DNA of 9,879 nucleotides from an uncultured Bacilli bacterium (lineage in GTDB: Bacteria; Bacillota_I; Bacilli_A; RF39; UBA660). Shown in pieces: positions 1-6,198 of the stretch. Location of the stretch: positions 1 through 9,879 of the forward strand of contig CANQIR010000036.1 of assembly GCA_947624095.1 (NCBI GenBank), written 5' to 3'. Every line of letters starts with the position of its first letter. The stretch's first letter is position 1. The notes beneath the pieces were generated by a model, which was not told where the DNA came from, ran no database searches, and worked only from the letters and a program-made list of their open reading frames with translations. Both the position numbers and the translations under genes were made by a program.

Positions 1-681
1 AGGATTCATTACAGATCCACGGTTAGTAGGTCTGATACCCATATGACGTTTACGGCCAGCTTTACCTAAGTTAACTAATTCATAATCTTCGTTACCTACT
101 ACACCAATAGTTGCTAAGCAAGTACCTAAGATCATTCTTGTTTCACCTGATTGAAGTCTTACCATTACGTATTTGCCTTCACGGCCAAGGATTTGAGCGC
201 TAGATCCAGCACTACGAGCTACCTCAGCACCCTTACCAGGTTTTAATTCGATACAATGAATTACTGTACCAACTGGAATATTAGCAAGTGGTAGAGCGTT
301 GCCTACTTTGATATCAACGTTTTCGCCACTTTCAATAATCATACCAACCTCTAAACCTTGAGGAGCGATGATATATCTTTTTTCACCATCTTTATAATTA
401 ATTAAAGCGATGTTGGCATTACGATTTGGATCGTATTCAATTGATGCTACTTTACCAGTTATATTAAATTTATTTCTTTTGAAATCAATGATTCTGTATT
501 TTCTTTTTGCACCGCCACCGATGTGTCTTACAGTCATTCTACCTTGATTATTTCTTCCACCACTTTTGTTTTGAGAAACTAGTAGGGATTTTTCAGGAGT
601 AGTTGTTGTGATTTCACTATTTGCTAATGTGCTCATACCACGACGGCCATTAGTTGTTGGTTTATATTTTTTAATTGCCAT
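1..681 (-). CDS. rplB: 50S ribosomal protein L2, C-terminal part cut by window edge
   Basis: This is ribosomal protein L2, a primary 23S rRNA binder near the peptidyl-transferase centre that is needed for subunit association. The 227 residues present begin [17 protein letters not shown] and include the [17 protein letters not shown] block and [14 protein letters not shown], both typical of L2. The gene leaves the window at VMNP, just before the conserved DHPHGGGEG segment, so about 50 residues of the usual 275 or so are missing only because of the window boundary. The start is the ATG at 681, preceded by an imperfect GGGTGAG ribosome binding site. Only 16 bases separate it from the rplW stop, as expected inside the S10 operon. 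No abnormality is seen in the visible part. Confidence 0.97.
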   Translation of the reverse strand, partial: MAIKKYKPTTNGRRGMSTLANSEITTTTPEKSLLVSQNKSGGRNNQGRMTVRHIGGGAKRKYRIIDFKRNKFNITGKVASIEYDPNRNANIALINYKDGEKRYIIAPQGLEVGMIIESGENVDIKVGNALPLANIPVGTVIHCIELKPGKGAEVARSAGSSAQILGREGKYVMVRLQSGETRMILGTCLATIGVVGNEDYELVNLGKAGRKRHMGIRPTNRGSVMNP

Positions 682-697
682 ATGATCTCACCCTATC

Positions 698-973
698 CTA
701 TAATTCTATCTTTTCGCCATCTGCTAGAGTGACAATTGCTTTTTTGTAAGTTTTAGTTTTGCCAGTATACTTACCTACTCTTCTGTCTTTAGCTTTGGTA
801 ATTAATGTATTAACATTTTTTACTTTTACACCAAAGGCAGCTTCGATAGCTTTTTTAATTTCGATTTTATTAGCATCTTTTACTACTTTAAATGTATAAA
901 CATTTTGATTAGCTCCTGATGCTGATTTTTCAGTTATAACTGGTGCAATAATAATATCAGTATAATTTCTCAT
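698..973 (-). CDS. rplW: 50S ribosomal protein L23
   Basis: L23 binds domain III of 23S rRNA beside the polypeptide exit tunnel and in bacteria forms the docking site for trigger factor and SRP. The 91-residue product has the usual length. It shows the N-terminal [11 protein letters not shown] block, the central helix segment [20 protein letters not shown], and a basic [22 protein letters not shown] stretch. The ATG overlaps the rplD stop codon by one base (TAATG), and an AGGAGGTG ribosome binding site sits inside the last codons of rplD, so translation of the two genes is probably coupled. The gene ends with TAG. Confidence 0.98.
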   Translation of the reverse strand: MRNYTDIIIAPVITEKSASGANQNVYTFKVVKDANKIEIKKAIEAAFGVKVKNVNTLITKAKDRRVGKYTGKTKTYKKAIVTLADGEKIEL

Positions 974-1596
974 TATTTAAGCACCTCCTCGATATAACTA
1001 ACTGTTGCTTCATCGCATACTAGATAGTCAGCATTGACAATATCATATACGTTTAATTCTTCAGCTAATACTGCATAAGCATAGCCTAAATTTCTAGAAG
1101 CCATATATAGGTTTTCGTTATCTTCTTTAGTAACGAATAACACTTTACCAGCTAGTTTTAACTTTTCGATAATTTCTTTTAAGTCTTTAGTTTTTAAAGT
1201 CTTTAAAGTTAAATCATCGATTACTATTAATCCTTTTTCATTTACTTTATAAGTTAATGCACTCTTTAGAGCAAGTACTCTTTCTTTTTTGTTCATCTTG
1301 AAAGTGTAATCTCTTGGAGTAACACCTAAAGCGATTCCACCACCGCGCCATTGAGTAGCACGAATAGAACCTTGACGAGCACGACCAGTACCTTTTTGTT
1401 TCCAAGGCTTTTTACCGCCACCTGAAACTTCAGCACGAGTCTTAGTCTTATGAGTTCCTTGTCTAGATGCAGCCATTTGTAAGTCGATTGCTTTTTTCAA
1501 AACAATGTCGTTTGTTTCAATATTCCAAATATCTTTGTTTAAAGTTAAATCTTTAAGTTCTTCACCTTTAATATTTAAAACTTTTACTTTTGCCAT
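973..1596 (-). CDS. rplD: 50S ribosomal protein L4
   Basis: L4 is an assembly-initiating 23S rRNA-binding protein whose long loop lines the exit tunnel near the macrolide site. The 207-residue length is normal. The loop is recognisable as [26 protein letters not shown] followed by a QWRGGG motif and [22 protein letters not shown]. The residues between GSIR and QWRGGG are AT, where many bacteria have SP or AP; this is a mild variant, not a defect. The ribosome binding site AAAGGTGA lies a few bases before the ATG. In several bacteria L4 represses its own operon by acting on the S10 leader. Whether it does so here is unknown, but a structured leader is present upstream of rpsJ. Confidence 0.98.
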   Translation of the reverse strand: MAKVKVLNIKGEELKDLTLNKDIWNIETNDIVLKKAIDLQMAASRQGTHKTKTRAEVSGGGKKPWKQKGTGRARQGSIRATQWRGGGIALGVTPRDYTFKMNKKERVLALKSALTYKVNEKGLIVIDDLTLKTLKTKDLKEIIEKLKLAGKVLFVTKEDNENLYMASRNLGYAYAVLAEELNVYDIVNADYLVCDEATVSYIEEVLK

Positions 1597-1618
1597 AAAG
1601 AATCACCTTTCTAAGTAA

Positions 1619-2410
1619 TTACTTACTTTCCTCTTGGTTTTCTTCAGTTTCTTCTGGAGTTTCTACAGTTTCAGTTGCTTCTTCAGTAACAGTTTCTTCA
1701 ACTGGTGCTTCAGTAACTTCTTCTGCATCCTCAACTACTTCATCAACTACAGTTTCATAGCTAATGATTTCTTTTGGGCTAGCCTTACGGCTATTTTTAA
1801 CTGCCGATTTAATTAAAACTAAAGATTTTTTTGGTCCTGGAATATTACCACTTACTAAAATGTAATTTTCATTAACATTTACTTCAATGATTTCTAGATT
1901 TTGGATAGTTGTTGTTTCAACTCCCATGTGTCCTGGTAAATTCTTACCTTTTAGAACACGCATTGGTCTCATTGTACCCATTGAACCTGGTCTTCTATGA
2001 TAACGAGAACCATGAGCCATAGGTCCACGAGATTGTCCGTGACGCTTTATTACACCTTGTGTTCCTTTACCTTTGCTTGTACCTGTAACATCAACGATGT
2101 CACCAACAGCGAAGATATCAGCGCTTACTTTATCACCTAGAGAATAGTTAGCGTCAACGTCTCTAATTTCTTTTAAGAAGCGCTTAGGATTTGTGCCAGC
2201 TTTTTTAGCGTGGCCAATACTAGCTTTGCTAGCATTCTTTTCTTTTTTGTCGAATACGCCAAGTTGAATAGCATTGTAACCATCTGTTTCGACAGTCTTT
2301 ACTTGAGTTACAACGTTTGGCTCAATTTCTACAACAGTTACGGGAATTAATTTACCTTCTTTAGTAAAAACTTGAGTCATCCCAACTTTACGTCCTAAGA
2401 TTCCTTTCAT
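1619..2410 (-). CDS. rplC: 50S ribosomal protein L3 with an acidic C-terminal extension
   Basis: L3 is an early-assembly 23S rRNA-binding protein with a loop that reaches toward the peptidyl-transferase centre. The core is typical: [15 protein letters not shown] at the N-terminus, [16 protein letters not shown] in the middle, [13 protein letters not shown], and GKNLPGHMG. Usual bacterial L3 has about 205 to 220 residues; this one has 263. The extra part, from about residue 220 to the end, is low in complexity. It is built of Glu, Thr, Val, Ala and Pro, with 19 acidic residues in the last 44 and only one basic residue, the final Lys. That is unusual for a protein that binds RNA. The reading frame continues cleanly to TAA, so it is not a frameshift artefact. 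A perfect AGGAGG site lies five bases before the ATG. Confidence 0.97.
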   Translation of the reverse strand: MKGILGRKVGMTQVFTKEGKLIPVTVVEIEPNVVTQVKTVETDGYNAIQLGVFDKKEKNASKASIGHAKKAGTNPKRFLKEIRDVDANYSLGDKVSADIFAVGDIVDVTGTSKGKGTQGVIKRHGQSRGPMAHGSRYHRRPGSMGTMRPMRVLKGKNLPGHMGVETTTIQNLEIIEVNVNENYILVSGNIPGPKKSLVLIKSAVKNSRKASPKEIISYETVVDEVVEDAEEVTEAPVEETVTEEATETVETPEETEENQEESK

Positions 2411-2433
2411 TTTTTCCTCCTATTATTTTTTAA

Positions 2434-2739
2434 TTACTTAATATTGATTTCTACGCCACTTGGTAAATCTAAGTGGGCTAGTGCATCAATAGTTTCTTTG
2501 CTTGGGTCTTTAATATCGATTAGTCTTTTATGAGTACGCATTTCAAATTGTTCTCTTGAATCTTTGTCCTTATGAACCGCTCTTAGTACTGTAAATTTTT
2601 CAACTTCAGTAGGTAGAGGAATAGGTCCAGATACGATACCCCCAGTTCTTTTAACAGTGTCAACAATTTTCCCAGCAGCTAGATCAATAACTCGATGATC
2701 ATAAGCTTTTAGGTTAATTCTAACCTTGTTACTTGACAT
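2434..2739 (-). CDS. rpsJ: 30S ribosomal protein S10
   Basis: S10 is the first gene of the S10 operon. The protein sits in the 30S head and also works as NusE in transcription antitermination. The 101-residue product starts [19 protein letters not shown] and contains [32 protein letters not shown] and LDLPSGVEI, all characteristic. The start chosen is the ATG at 2739. It has a GGAGG site nine bases upstream (2749-2753), and the product then matches the family length. The frame stays open further upstream to 2847, but that extension reads through the leader RNA, has no ribosome binding site and is not S10-like. The next gene, rplC, follows after 23 bases. Confidence 0.98.
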   Translation of the reverse strand: MSSNKVRINLKAYDHRVIDLAAGKIVDTVKRTGGIVSGPIPLPTEVEKFTVLRAVHKDKDSREQFEMRTHKRLIDIKDPSKETIDALAHLDLPSGVEINIK

Positions 2740-2768
2740 ATTGCATGTCCTCCTTTCGCCTATATCTA

Positions 2769-2865
2769 GTATAGACTTGCTCCGTAATGAATTCCCTGAT
2801 TTTAGGAATGGTTTTAACAACCTCTCCTCGCGTATCAGCAACCTCACACATCTTGGCAGTCATAC
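2769..2865 (-). promoter_or_regulatory. Structured S10-operon leader RNA (ribosomal protein leader)
   Basis: The transcript has an untranslated leader of about 125 bases before rpsJ. Its first bases, GTATGACT (2858-2865), can pair with AGTCTATAC (2769-2777) with one bulged base, closing a large domain. Inside are smaller hairpins: GGTT/AACC, and ATTCC/GGAAT ahead of the purine-rich GGAGCAAGTC segment. The paired region begins essentially at the predicted transcription start, which supports a real RNA fold. Firmicutes S10 operons are known to carry an autoregulatory leader of this kind; the match in place and general form is inferred, not checked against a covariance model. No internal U-run terminator is seen, so control by translation or by protein binding is more likely than simple attenuation. 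Confidence 0.7.
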
Positions 2866-2872
2866 GACTATA

Positions 2873-2901
2873 AGTATAGCAATAAATTATATGAAATGCA
2901 A
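2873..2901 (-). promoter_or_regulatory. Sigma-A-type promoter of the S10 operon
   Basis: On the minus strand, TTGCAT (2896-2901) and TATACT (2873-2878) are separated by exactly 17 bases, close to the consensus TTGACA-17-TATAAT. Transcription would start near 2865, exactly where the leader's basal stem begins. A second -10-like TATAAT occurs at 2886-2891 but has only a poor -35. Confidence 0.8.
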
Positions 2902-2920
2902 GTGAAAAGTTGACTTAAAC

Positions 2921-2946
2921 GCAAAAAACGAGTGAATTACTCGTTT
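2921..2946 (-). terminator. Rho-independent terminator of the small helical-protein gene pair
   Basis: An 8-bp perfect stem (2926-2933 with 2939-2946) closes a five-base loop and is followed on the minus strand by a run of six T (2923-2928, partly in the stem). It lies 25 bases after the stop of the gene at 2972 and just before the S10 promoter, separating the two units. Confidence 0.85.
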
Positions 2947-2971
2947 AATATGTCTATAAAAATTTAAAAAT

Positions 2972-3304
2972 TTATAATCCTAATCTGTCTAAAATGCTAG
3001 CTGCAGCGTTGTTAGCTTCTTCAACAACTTGAGCAGCTGTTTGTTCACTATAATAAGCTGCATAAGCGAATTTTTTAACATCAACAGCAACTTCTTGGCA
3101 CATATCGGATACAGCTACTGATATCTTTTCAAAGAATTCGGCAGCCTTGGCCCAACTTGTACTTAAGTTAGGATTTACGCCGGCAAAGGCTTCAGAAATA
3201 TATTTAGCATTTTCGTATGCATATTGTAGATTAAAAGCATCGTGAGATTGATTAGATAAAGTGAAGAATGCATCATCTAAAGCCATCATAGATGAATTTT
3301 CCAT
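2972..3304 (-). CDS. Small helical protein, divergent WXG100 (Esx)-like
   Basis: This 110-residue protein is predicted to be almost wholly alpha-helical, with no signal peptide or membrane segment. A long N-terminal helix region (about residues 8-40) is followed by a turn with NPNLSTSWAKAAEFFEKI and a second long helix rich in Ala, Val and Glu. The TSWAKAAEFF stretch sits where WXG100 proteins carry their W-x-G turn motif, but Gly is replaced by Lys. WXG100 proteins are about 100-residue helical hairpins exported by type VII secretion, usually as pairs. It follows the other small helical gene after 26 bases, with its own AAGGAGGG ribosome binding site, and ends before a good terminator. Assignment rests on size, helicity, the central Trp and pairing. 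No secretion ATPase or other type VII gene is in the window. Confidence 0.5.
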   Translation of the reverse strand: MENSSMMALDDAFFTLSNQSHDAFNLQYAYENAKYISEAFAGVNPNLSTSWAKAAEFFEKISVAVSDMCQEVAVDVKKFAYAAYYSEQTAAQVVEEANNAAASILDRLGL

Positions 3305-3330
3305 ATATTTTCCCTCCTTTTATATTTTTG

Positions 3331-3678
3331 TTACTTTCCTTGCTCTCTTAATTCTTGTTGTTCCCAAGTATAGCGAGTAGTTTCATATATTAAACCATGG
3401 GCACTAGTAATGACATCAGTATAATCCTGAACTGCTTTATAGATTTCTTGTAATCTTTCTTTTTGAGCTTGACCAAATTTTCCGGAAGAGTAAAAGCTTT
3501 GAACAACATCTTGATTATCAAAGGAATTAATTACAGTTTGGATACTTAGAAGATAGTTGTCACTAGAATCACGTATAACTTTTAATGAGTTACGTATTGC
3601 CTCGAGTTCTTCAATACTTAAAATCTTGCGACTTCCACCTCCGCCATCGCTAATTGTTACCATTTGTGGATGAATCAT
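3331..3678 (-). CDS. Small helical protein, possible WXG100-like partner
   Basis: This 115-residue protein has no signal peptide or membrane segment. After a flexible start with a GGGGS stretch (about residues 12-16) it appears to form a helix-turn-helix: IEELEAIRNSLKVIRDSS leads into the first helix, a turn lies at YSSGKFGQAQ (about 63-72), and a second helix follows. The SG-containing turn and overall size resemble WXG100 proteins, but the central Trp is missing; the only Trp is near the C-terminus (RYTWEQQE). The start ATG at 3678 has a strong AAGGAGG site eight bases upstream. It is the first gene of a two-gene unit with its own promoter at 3703-3731. A heterodimer with the product of the next gene is a reasonable inference from the arrangement, not something the sequence proves. 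Confidence 0.45.
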   Translation of the reverse strand: MIHPQMVTISDGGGGSRKILSIEELEAIRNSLKVIRDSSDNYLLSIQTVINSFDNQDVVQSFYSSGKFGQAQKERLQEIYKAVQDYTDVITSAHGLIYETTRYTWEQQELREQGK

Positions 3679-3702
3679 TGTGTTTACCTCCTTACTATTG
3701 CA

Positions 3703-3731
3703 AGTTTAGCATATGCCAAAATAGTTGTCAA
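3703..3731 (-). promoter_or_regulatory. Sigma-A-type promoter of the small helical-protein pair
   Basis: On the minus strand a perfect TTGACA (-35, 3726-3731) is followed after 17 bases by TAAACT (-10, 3703-3708). Transcription would start about 20 bases before the first gene's ATG. The -35 hexamer is also one arm of an inverted repeat (3726-3743), so the promoter may be controlled by a DNA-binding protein. Confidence 0.8.
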
Positions 3732-3743
3732 GGTTGGTTGACA
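3726..3743. repeat. Inverted repeat overlapping the -35 box (possible operator)
   Basis: On the plus strand, tgtcaa (3726-3731) and ttgaca (3738-3743) are perfect inverted repeats with a six-base spacer, ggttgg. One arm is the -35 hexamer of the promoter at 3703-3731. Such overlap is typical of repressor operators, but six-base arms that include a consensus -35 could also be chance. Confidence 0.4.
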
Positions 3744-3797
3744 TCTTATTAACTCTGGCTTCTAGCAATATTAATAACCGTATTTTAAGATAAAATT

Positions 3798-5042
3798 TTA
3801 TTGTTCATTGTTTACTAATAGATGATTGTTATACAATTTTGAAATATTATAGATTAAAATTGACAGATTTATTAAGAAAGTCGTTGTGGCAACAATAAAA
3901 TAGGTACTAAAATTGTTTTTGATAAAAATCAAAGTAAACGTTATGGTTTGGTTAAGATAATTATTAATAATATAGTTAGTTAAGAAAATAAAGAAAATAC
4001 ACAATAAAAAACTGATTAGAGAAAGTAAAACGCTTTGCCATATATATATTTTAAACAAATCTTTTTTAGTTGCACCTAAAGTACGAAGAGTCATAATATT
4101 AGAATTTTCTTTTTTGAAGTAAAAATGACTAAAGATGAAAAATATTGAGGCAATTAGAATAAAGGAAACGGGTAAAATAATTTGGCTGCTTTTATTTAAA
4201 ACATCAGAAAAATCTTGGATACTTGAAAACTCTTTAGAATAAGGAGTTACTATACTAACATTTTTAAAATCTTTAAAGATATGTGTTAAGGTTTCTATGT
4301 CCGCATCATAAAGGATAATTGTTTTTAATGATTTAGTTAATGGACTGGTGGCGAAGTTTTTACTGACATAAAAACGAAATACATTATTACCTATGTAATC
4401 CAATTCTTCACTATTTAGTGAATCACCACTATAAAAATTGTTGGATAATTTATAGATTCCGGTAATAGTAAAATCTTGATTGGCGATAGTAAGTTGGTTC
4501 CCAATTAATTCTTCCTGAGTAGATGGTTTTAATAATCCTTGCTTATTGTATATTCCTAAATGGGTAATATATTGTGCCAAGTAACTACTAATCATTATTT
4601 CGTTATTGGCATTTGGCTTATTACCAAGATATTCTTTTGGAAACTCGTTAGAAATTTCAAGAAATAGATACTTTTCAGCAATATTATTTATTGCACTATA
4701 ATAAAAGCTATAATAGTCTTTACTTGCAAATGAAAGACGGACAAGATTATCACCATCGTAAACGAAATAGCCATTTATGGACTTTTGATTTGCTAAATTT
4801 TTAGCTAAATTTTCTATAGTATAATCTTGAGTGTTATTGGGAGAAGATATTTCAACATAAATATTATGGTTTTTTACTAAACTTTCAGCGTGAACAGAAT
4901 CTATATCTATCTTTAAAATATTATGGGCATTACCAATTAAGGTAAGGTTTAAGGCTAAAACAATAGTAATTATAATGAATAGGAAGATATGTTCTTTAAT
5001 GAATTTTAAAGAGATAGAAAAGGAATTAGTAAGACTTAACAT
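3798..5042 (-). CDS. FtsX/MacB-type ABC transporter permease without ATPase domain
   Basis: This 414-residue membrane protein has the FtsX-family layout: one N-terminal membrane helix (about 19-39), a large extracellular domain (about 40-287), then three helices (about 288-309, 335-359 and 378-400). The cytoplasmic loop after the second helix reads TLRTLGATKKDLFKIYIWQS, the family's typical coupling segment. The ectodomain piece NEIMISSYLAQYI and what follows (about 147-200) matches a segment in the ATPase-permease fusion encoded upstream (NEIIINDYIAHFI), so the two permeases are probably related partners. It is the last gene of the four-gene operon. Its ATG has only a purine-rich AGAAGAAAGAAGAA stretch as a ribosome binding site and lies one base after a 17-codon ORF, so translation may be coupled. 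No clear terminator follows it. The substrate is unknown. Confidence 0.85.
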   Translation of the reverse strand: MLSLTNSFSISLKFIKEHIFLFIIITIVLALNLTLIGNAHNILKIDIDSVHAESLVKNHNIYVEISSPNNTQDYTIENLAKNLANQKSINGYFVYDGDNLVRLSFASKDYYSFYYSAINNIAEKYLFLEISNEFPKEYLGNKPNANNEIMISSYLAQYITHLGIYNKQGLLKPSTQEELIGNQLTIANQDFTITGIYKLSNNFYSGDSLNSEELDYIGNNVFRFYVSKNFATSPLTKSLKTIILYDADIETLTHIFKDFKNVSIVTPYSKEFSSIQDFSDVLNKSSQIILPVSFILIASIFFIFSHFYFKKENSNIMTLRTLGATKKDLFKIYIWQSVLLSLISFLLCIFFIFLTNYIINNYLNQTITFTLIFIKNNFSTYFIVATTTFLINLSILIYNISKLYNNHLLVNNEQ

Positions 5043-5043
5043 A

Positions 5044-5097
5044 TTATAATTCTTCTTTCTTCTTTAATTTTATTAAATAAATTTTTAAAATACTCAT
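5044..5097 (-). CDS. 17-codon ORF coupled to the permease start
   Basis: The ORF encodes MSILKIYLIKLKKKEEL and then TAA, with one base between its stop and the permease ATG. An AGGGG ribosome binding site (5105-5109) lies seven bases before its ATG, which looks better than the site of the permease itself. It may serve to bring ribosomes to the permease start. Its sequence also looks like the juxtamembrane N-terminus found at the head of many FtsX-type permeases, so it could be a piece of that gene split off by a stop or frameshift. Too short to claim a functional peptide. Confidence 0.35.
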   Translation of the reverse strand: MSILKIYLIKLKKKEEL

Positions 5098-5114
5098 ATT
5101 AATACCCCTATAAA

Positions 5115-5453
5115 TTAATTGTTAAGCATATCTAGATAGAAAAAGCTATATTCTTCTATTTCAGTAAATAAGTCTATTTGTTTGTCAATTAATTGGTTCT
5201 TGTCTGCAATTATTTCTAAAGATTCTGCATAATCTTTTGGAAGTTTTATATAAGCTAAGTCTTCTTCTTTAATTTCATCAAAGCCGTTCATTTGATGTTT
5301 ACTTACTGGAACGAGTATTAAACTTCCGTTAAATTGTAATGGGATATTTTCTGTACATTTAGTATTGTTCTTTTTATGCATTAAATAATAATTTAAACCA
5401 TTGCTTAATACAATTAAGCTAACTAATATGCAGATAATTAAATTCTTTTTCAT
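5115..5453 (-). CDS. Short membrane-anchored SAF-domain protein (CpaB-like, no RcpC domain)
   Basis: This is a 112-residue protein with an N-terminal membrane anchor (about residues 4-24) and an outward-facing domain. It is a clear tandem paralogue of the 239-residue protein encoded just upstream. VLSNGLNYY is identical at residues 15-23, a Cys stands at position 33 in both, and LVP..KH...GF..I..EDL.Y...PKD is shared. That region is a SAF-type domain as in CpaB/FlgA proteins. The protein ends right after the SAF part and lacks the RcpC-like C-terminal domain of its neighbour. The sequence after its stop does not continue the homology, so an ancient truncated duplicate that is kept is more likely than a recent break. 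The ribosome binding site AAGAGG precedes the ATG, and the gap to the upstream gene is 16 bases. Its role is unknown, perhaps as a partner or regulator of the long paralogue. Confidence 0.75.
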   Translation of the reverse strand: MKKNLIICILVSLIVLSNGLNYYLMHKKNNTKCTENIPLQFNGSLILVPVSKHQMNGFDEIKEEDLAYIKLPKDYAESLEIIADKNQLIDKQIDLFTEIEEYSFFYLDMLNN

Positions 5454-5469
5454 TACTATGCCTCTTTTC

Positions 5470-6189
5470 TTAATTGTCTATTTCAGAATATTTAAGATTA
5501 ACATATGCTTTTATACTATCACTAGCTACATATTTTATTTTTGTAGTATTATCTTCATTAGGTTTTAGAATTATGCTTTCTTCTTTATAGTCTTTTGCTA
5601 GTCCTAGAATATGATTTATATTTTCTGGCAATAATACAGATATTCTTTCGTATCCAGCTCTCACTTTGCTAATATTGATAACTTTTAAAATCCTGGCACC
5701 ATGAAAAATTTCGCCATAGGCAGTTGCGTCATTTTCTTGATCATCAAAGTATATGTCCACTGTATCGCCTCTAGCAAAGTTATAAAGTTCTTCCTTTACT
5801 TCGATATCAAATTTACTATAACCGCTCGGAATACCATTATAGTCATTTGCGGTTTCTTTATAGATATTTTCTTTAGTAAAGAAATCATATTGCTTTATAT
5901 CGCTATATACAGTTACATTATAGTTAATTATTGAATTAATATCTGTAATAGCACCTTTTTTATCGATAAAGTCTTTGGGCATACTGGCATAGACTAGGTC
6001 TTCTTGTGTAATTTTGGTAAAACCTTTTAGTGAGTGTTTCGCTATTGGGACTAAAATAAAACCTTCTTCAACTGCGATTTCTTCCTTATTACAATTGTTG
6101 CTTAATTTATTTTTACTAAAATAGTAATTTAAACCATTACTTAATACAAGTATTAAAAATAAAATACCAATCATAATATTCTTTTTCAT
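5470..6189 (-). CDS. Membrane-anchored CpaB-like protein (SAF plus RcpC-like domain)
   Basis: The 239-residue product has one N-terminal membrane helix (about 5-24), a single Cys at 33, a SAF-like domain (about 45-109; ILVPIAKHSLKGFTKITQED then MPKDFI and GAITD) and a C-terminal part resembling the RcpC domain (about 125-213; RGDTVDIYF, GARILKV, VLLPENINHILGLAKDYKEE). This domain order is that of CpaB/RcpC, an envelope protein of Flp/Tad pilus assembly. No pilin, prepilin peptidase, TadA ATPase or secretin gene is visible. Instead the gene lies between an ABC ATPase-permease and a second permease, only nine bases after the former, with its GAGGTG site just after that stop codon. It is therefore likely to be an extracellular accessory subunit of the transporter. 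The family call is made by eye and the function is inference. Confidence 0.72.
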   Translation of the reverse strand: MKKNIMIGILFLILVLSNGLNYYFSKNKLSNNCNKEEIAVEEGFILVPIAKHSLKGFTKITQEDLVYASMPKDFIDKKGAITDINSIINYNVTVYSDIKQYDFFTKENIYKETANDYNGIPSGYSKFDIEVKEELYNFARGDTVDIYFDDQENDATAYGEIFHGARILKVINISKVRAGYERISVLLPENINHILGLAKDYKEESIILKPNEDNTTKIKYVASDSIKAYVNLKYSEIDN

Positions 6190-6198
6190 AATGCACCT

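Noticed and set aside
1634..1816. Plus-strand open frame opposite the L3 tail
   Set aside because: It is the antisense of a Glu/Thr repeat-like region, giving a Phe/Ser-rich product; no ribosome binding site and no promoter.
2729..2746. Five-codon ORF (MQYVK) overlapping the rpsJ start
   Set aside because: Its ATG is only two bases from the GGAGG, too close for use; the site fits the rpsJ ATG instead.
2740..2847. In-frame N-terminal extension of rpsJ
   Set aside because: The frame is open, but the extra 36 residues translate the structured leader, have no ribosome binding site and do not match S10; the ATG at 2739 has a properly spaced GGAGG.
3744..3797. Terminator after the lone permease
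   Set aside because: Only A/T-only palindromes (such as ATAAAATTTTAT and TTATTAA/TTAATAA) occur there, with no GC stem or T-run; readthrough into the small helical pair remains possible.
5470..6189. A Flp/Tad pilus locus
   Set aside because: Only CpaB-like proteins are present; no pilin, prepilin peptidase, TadA/B/C or secretin gene is in the window.
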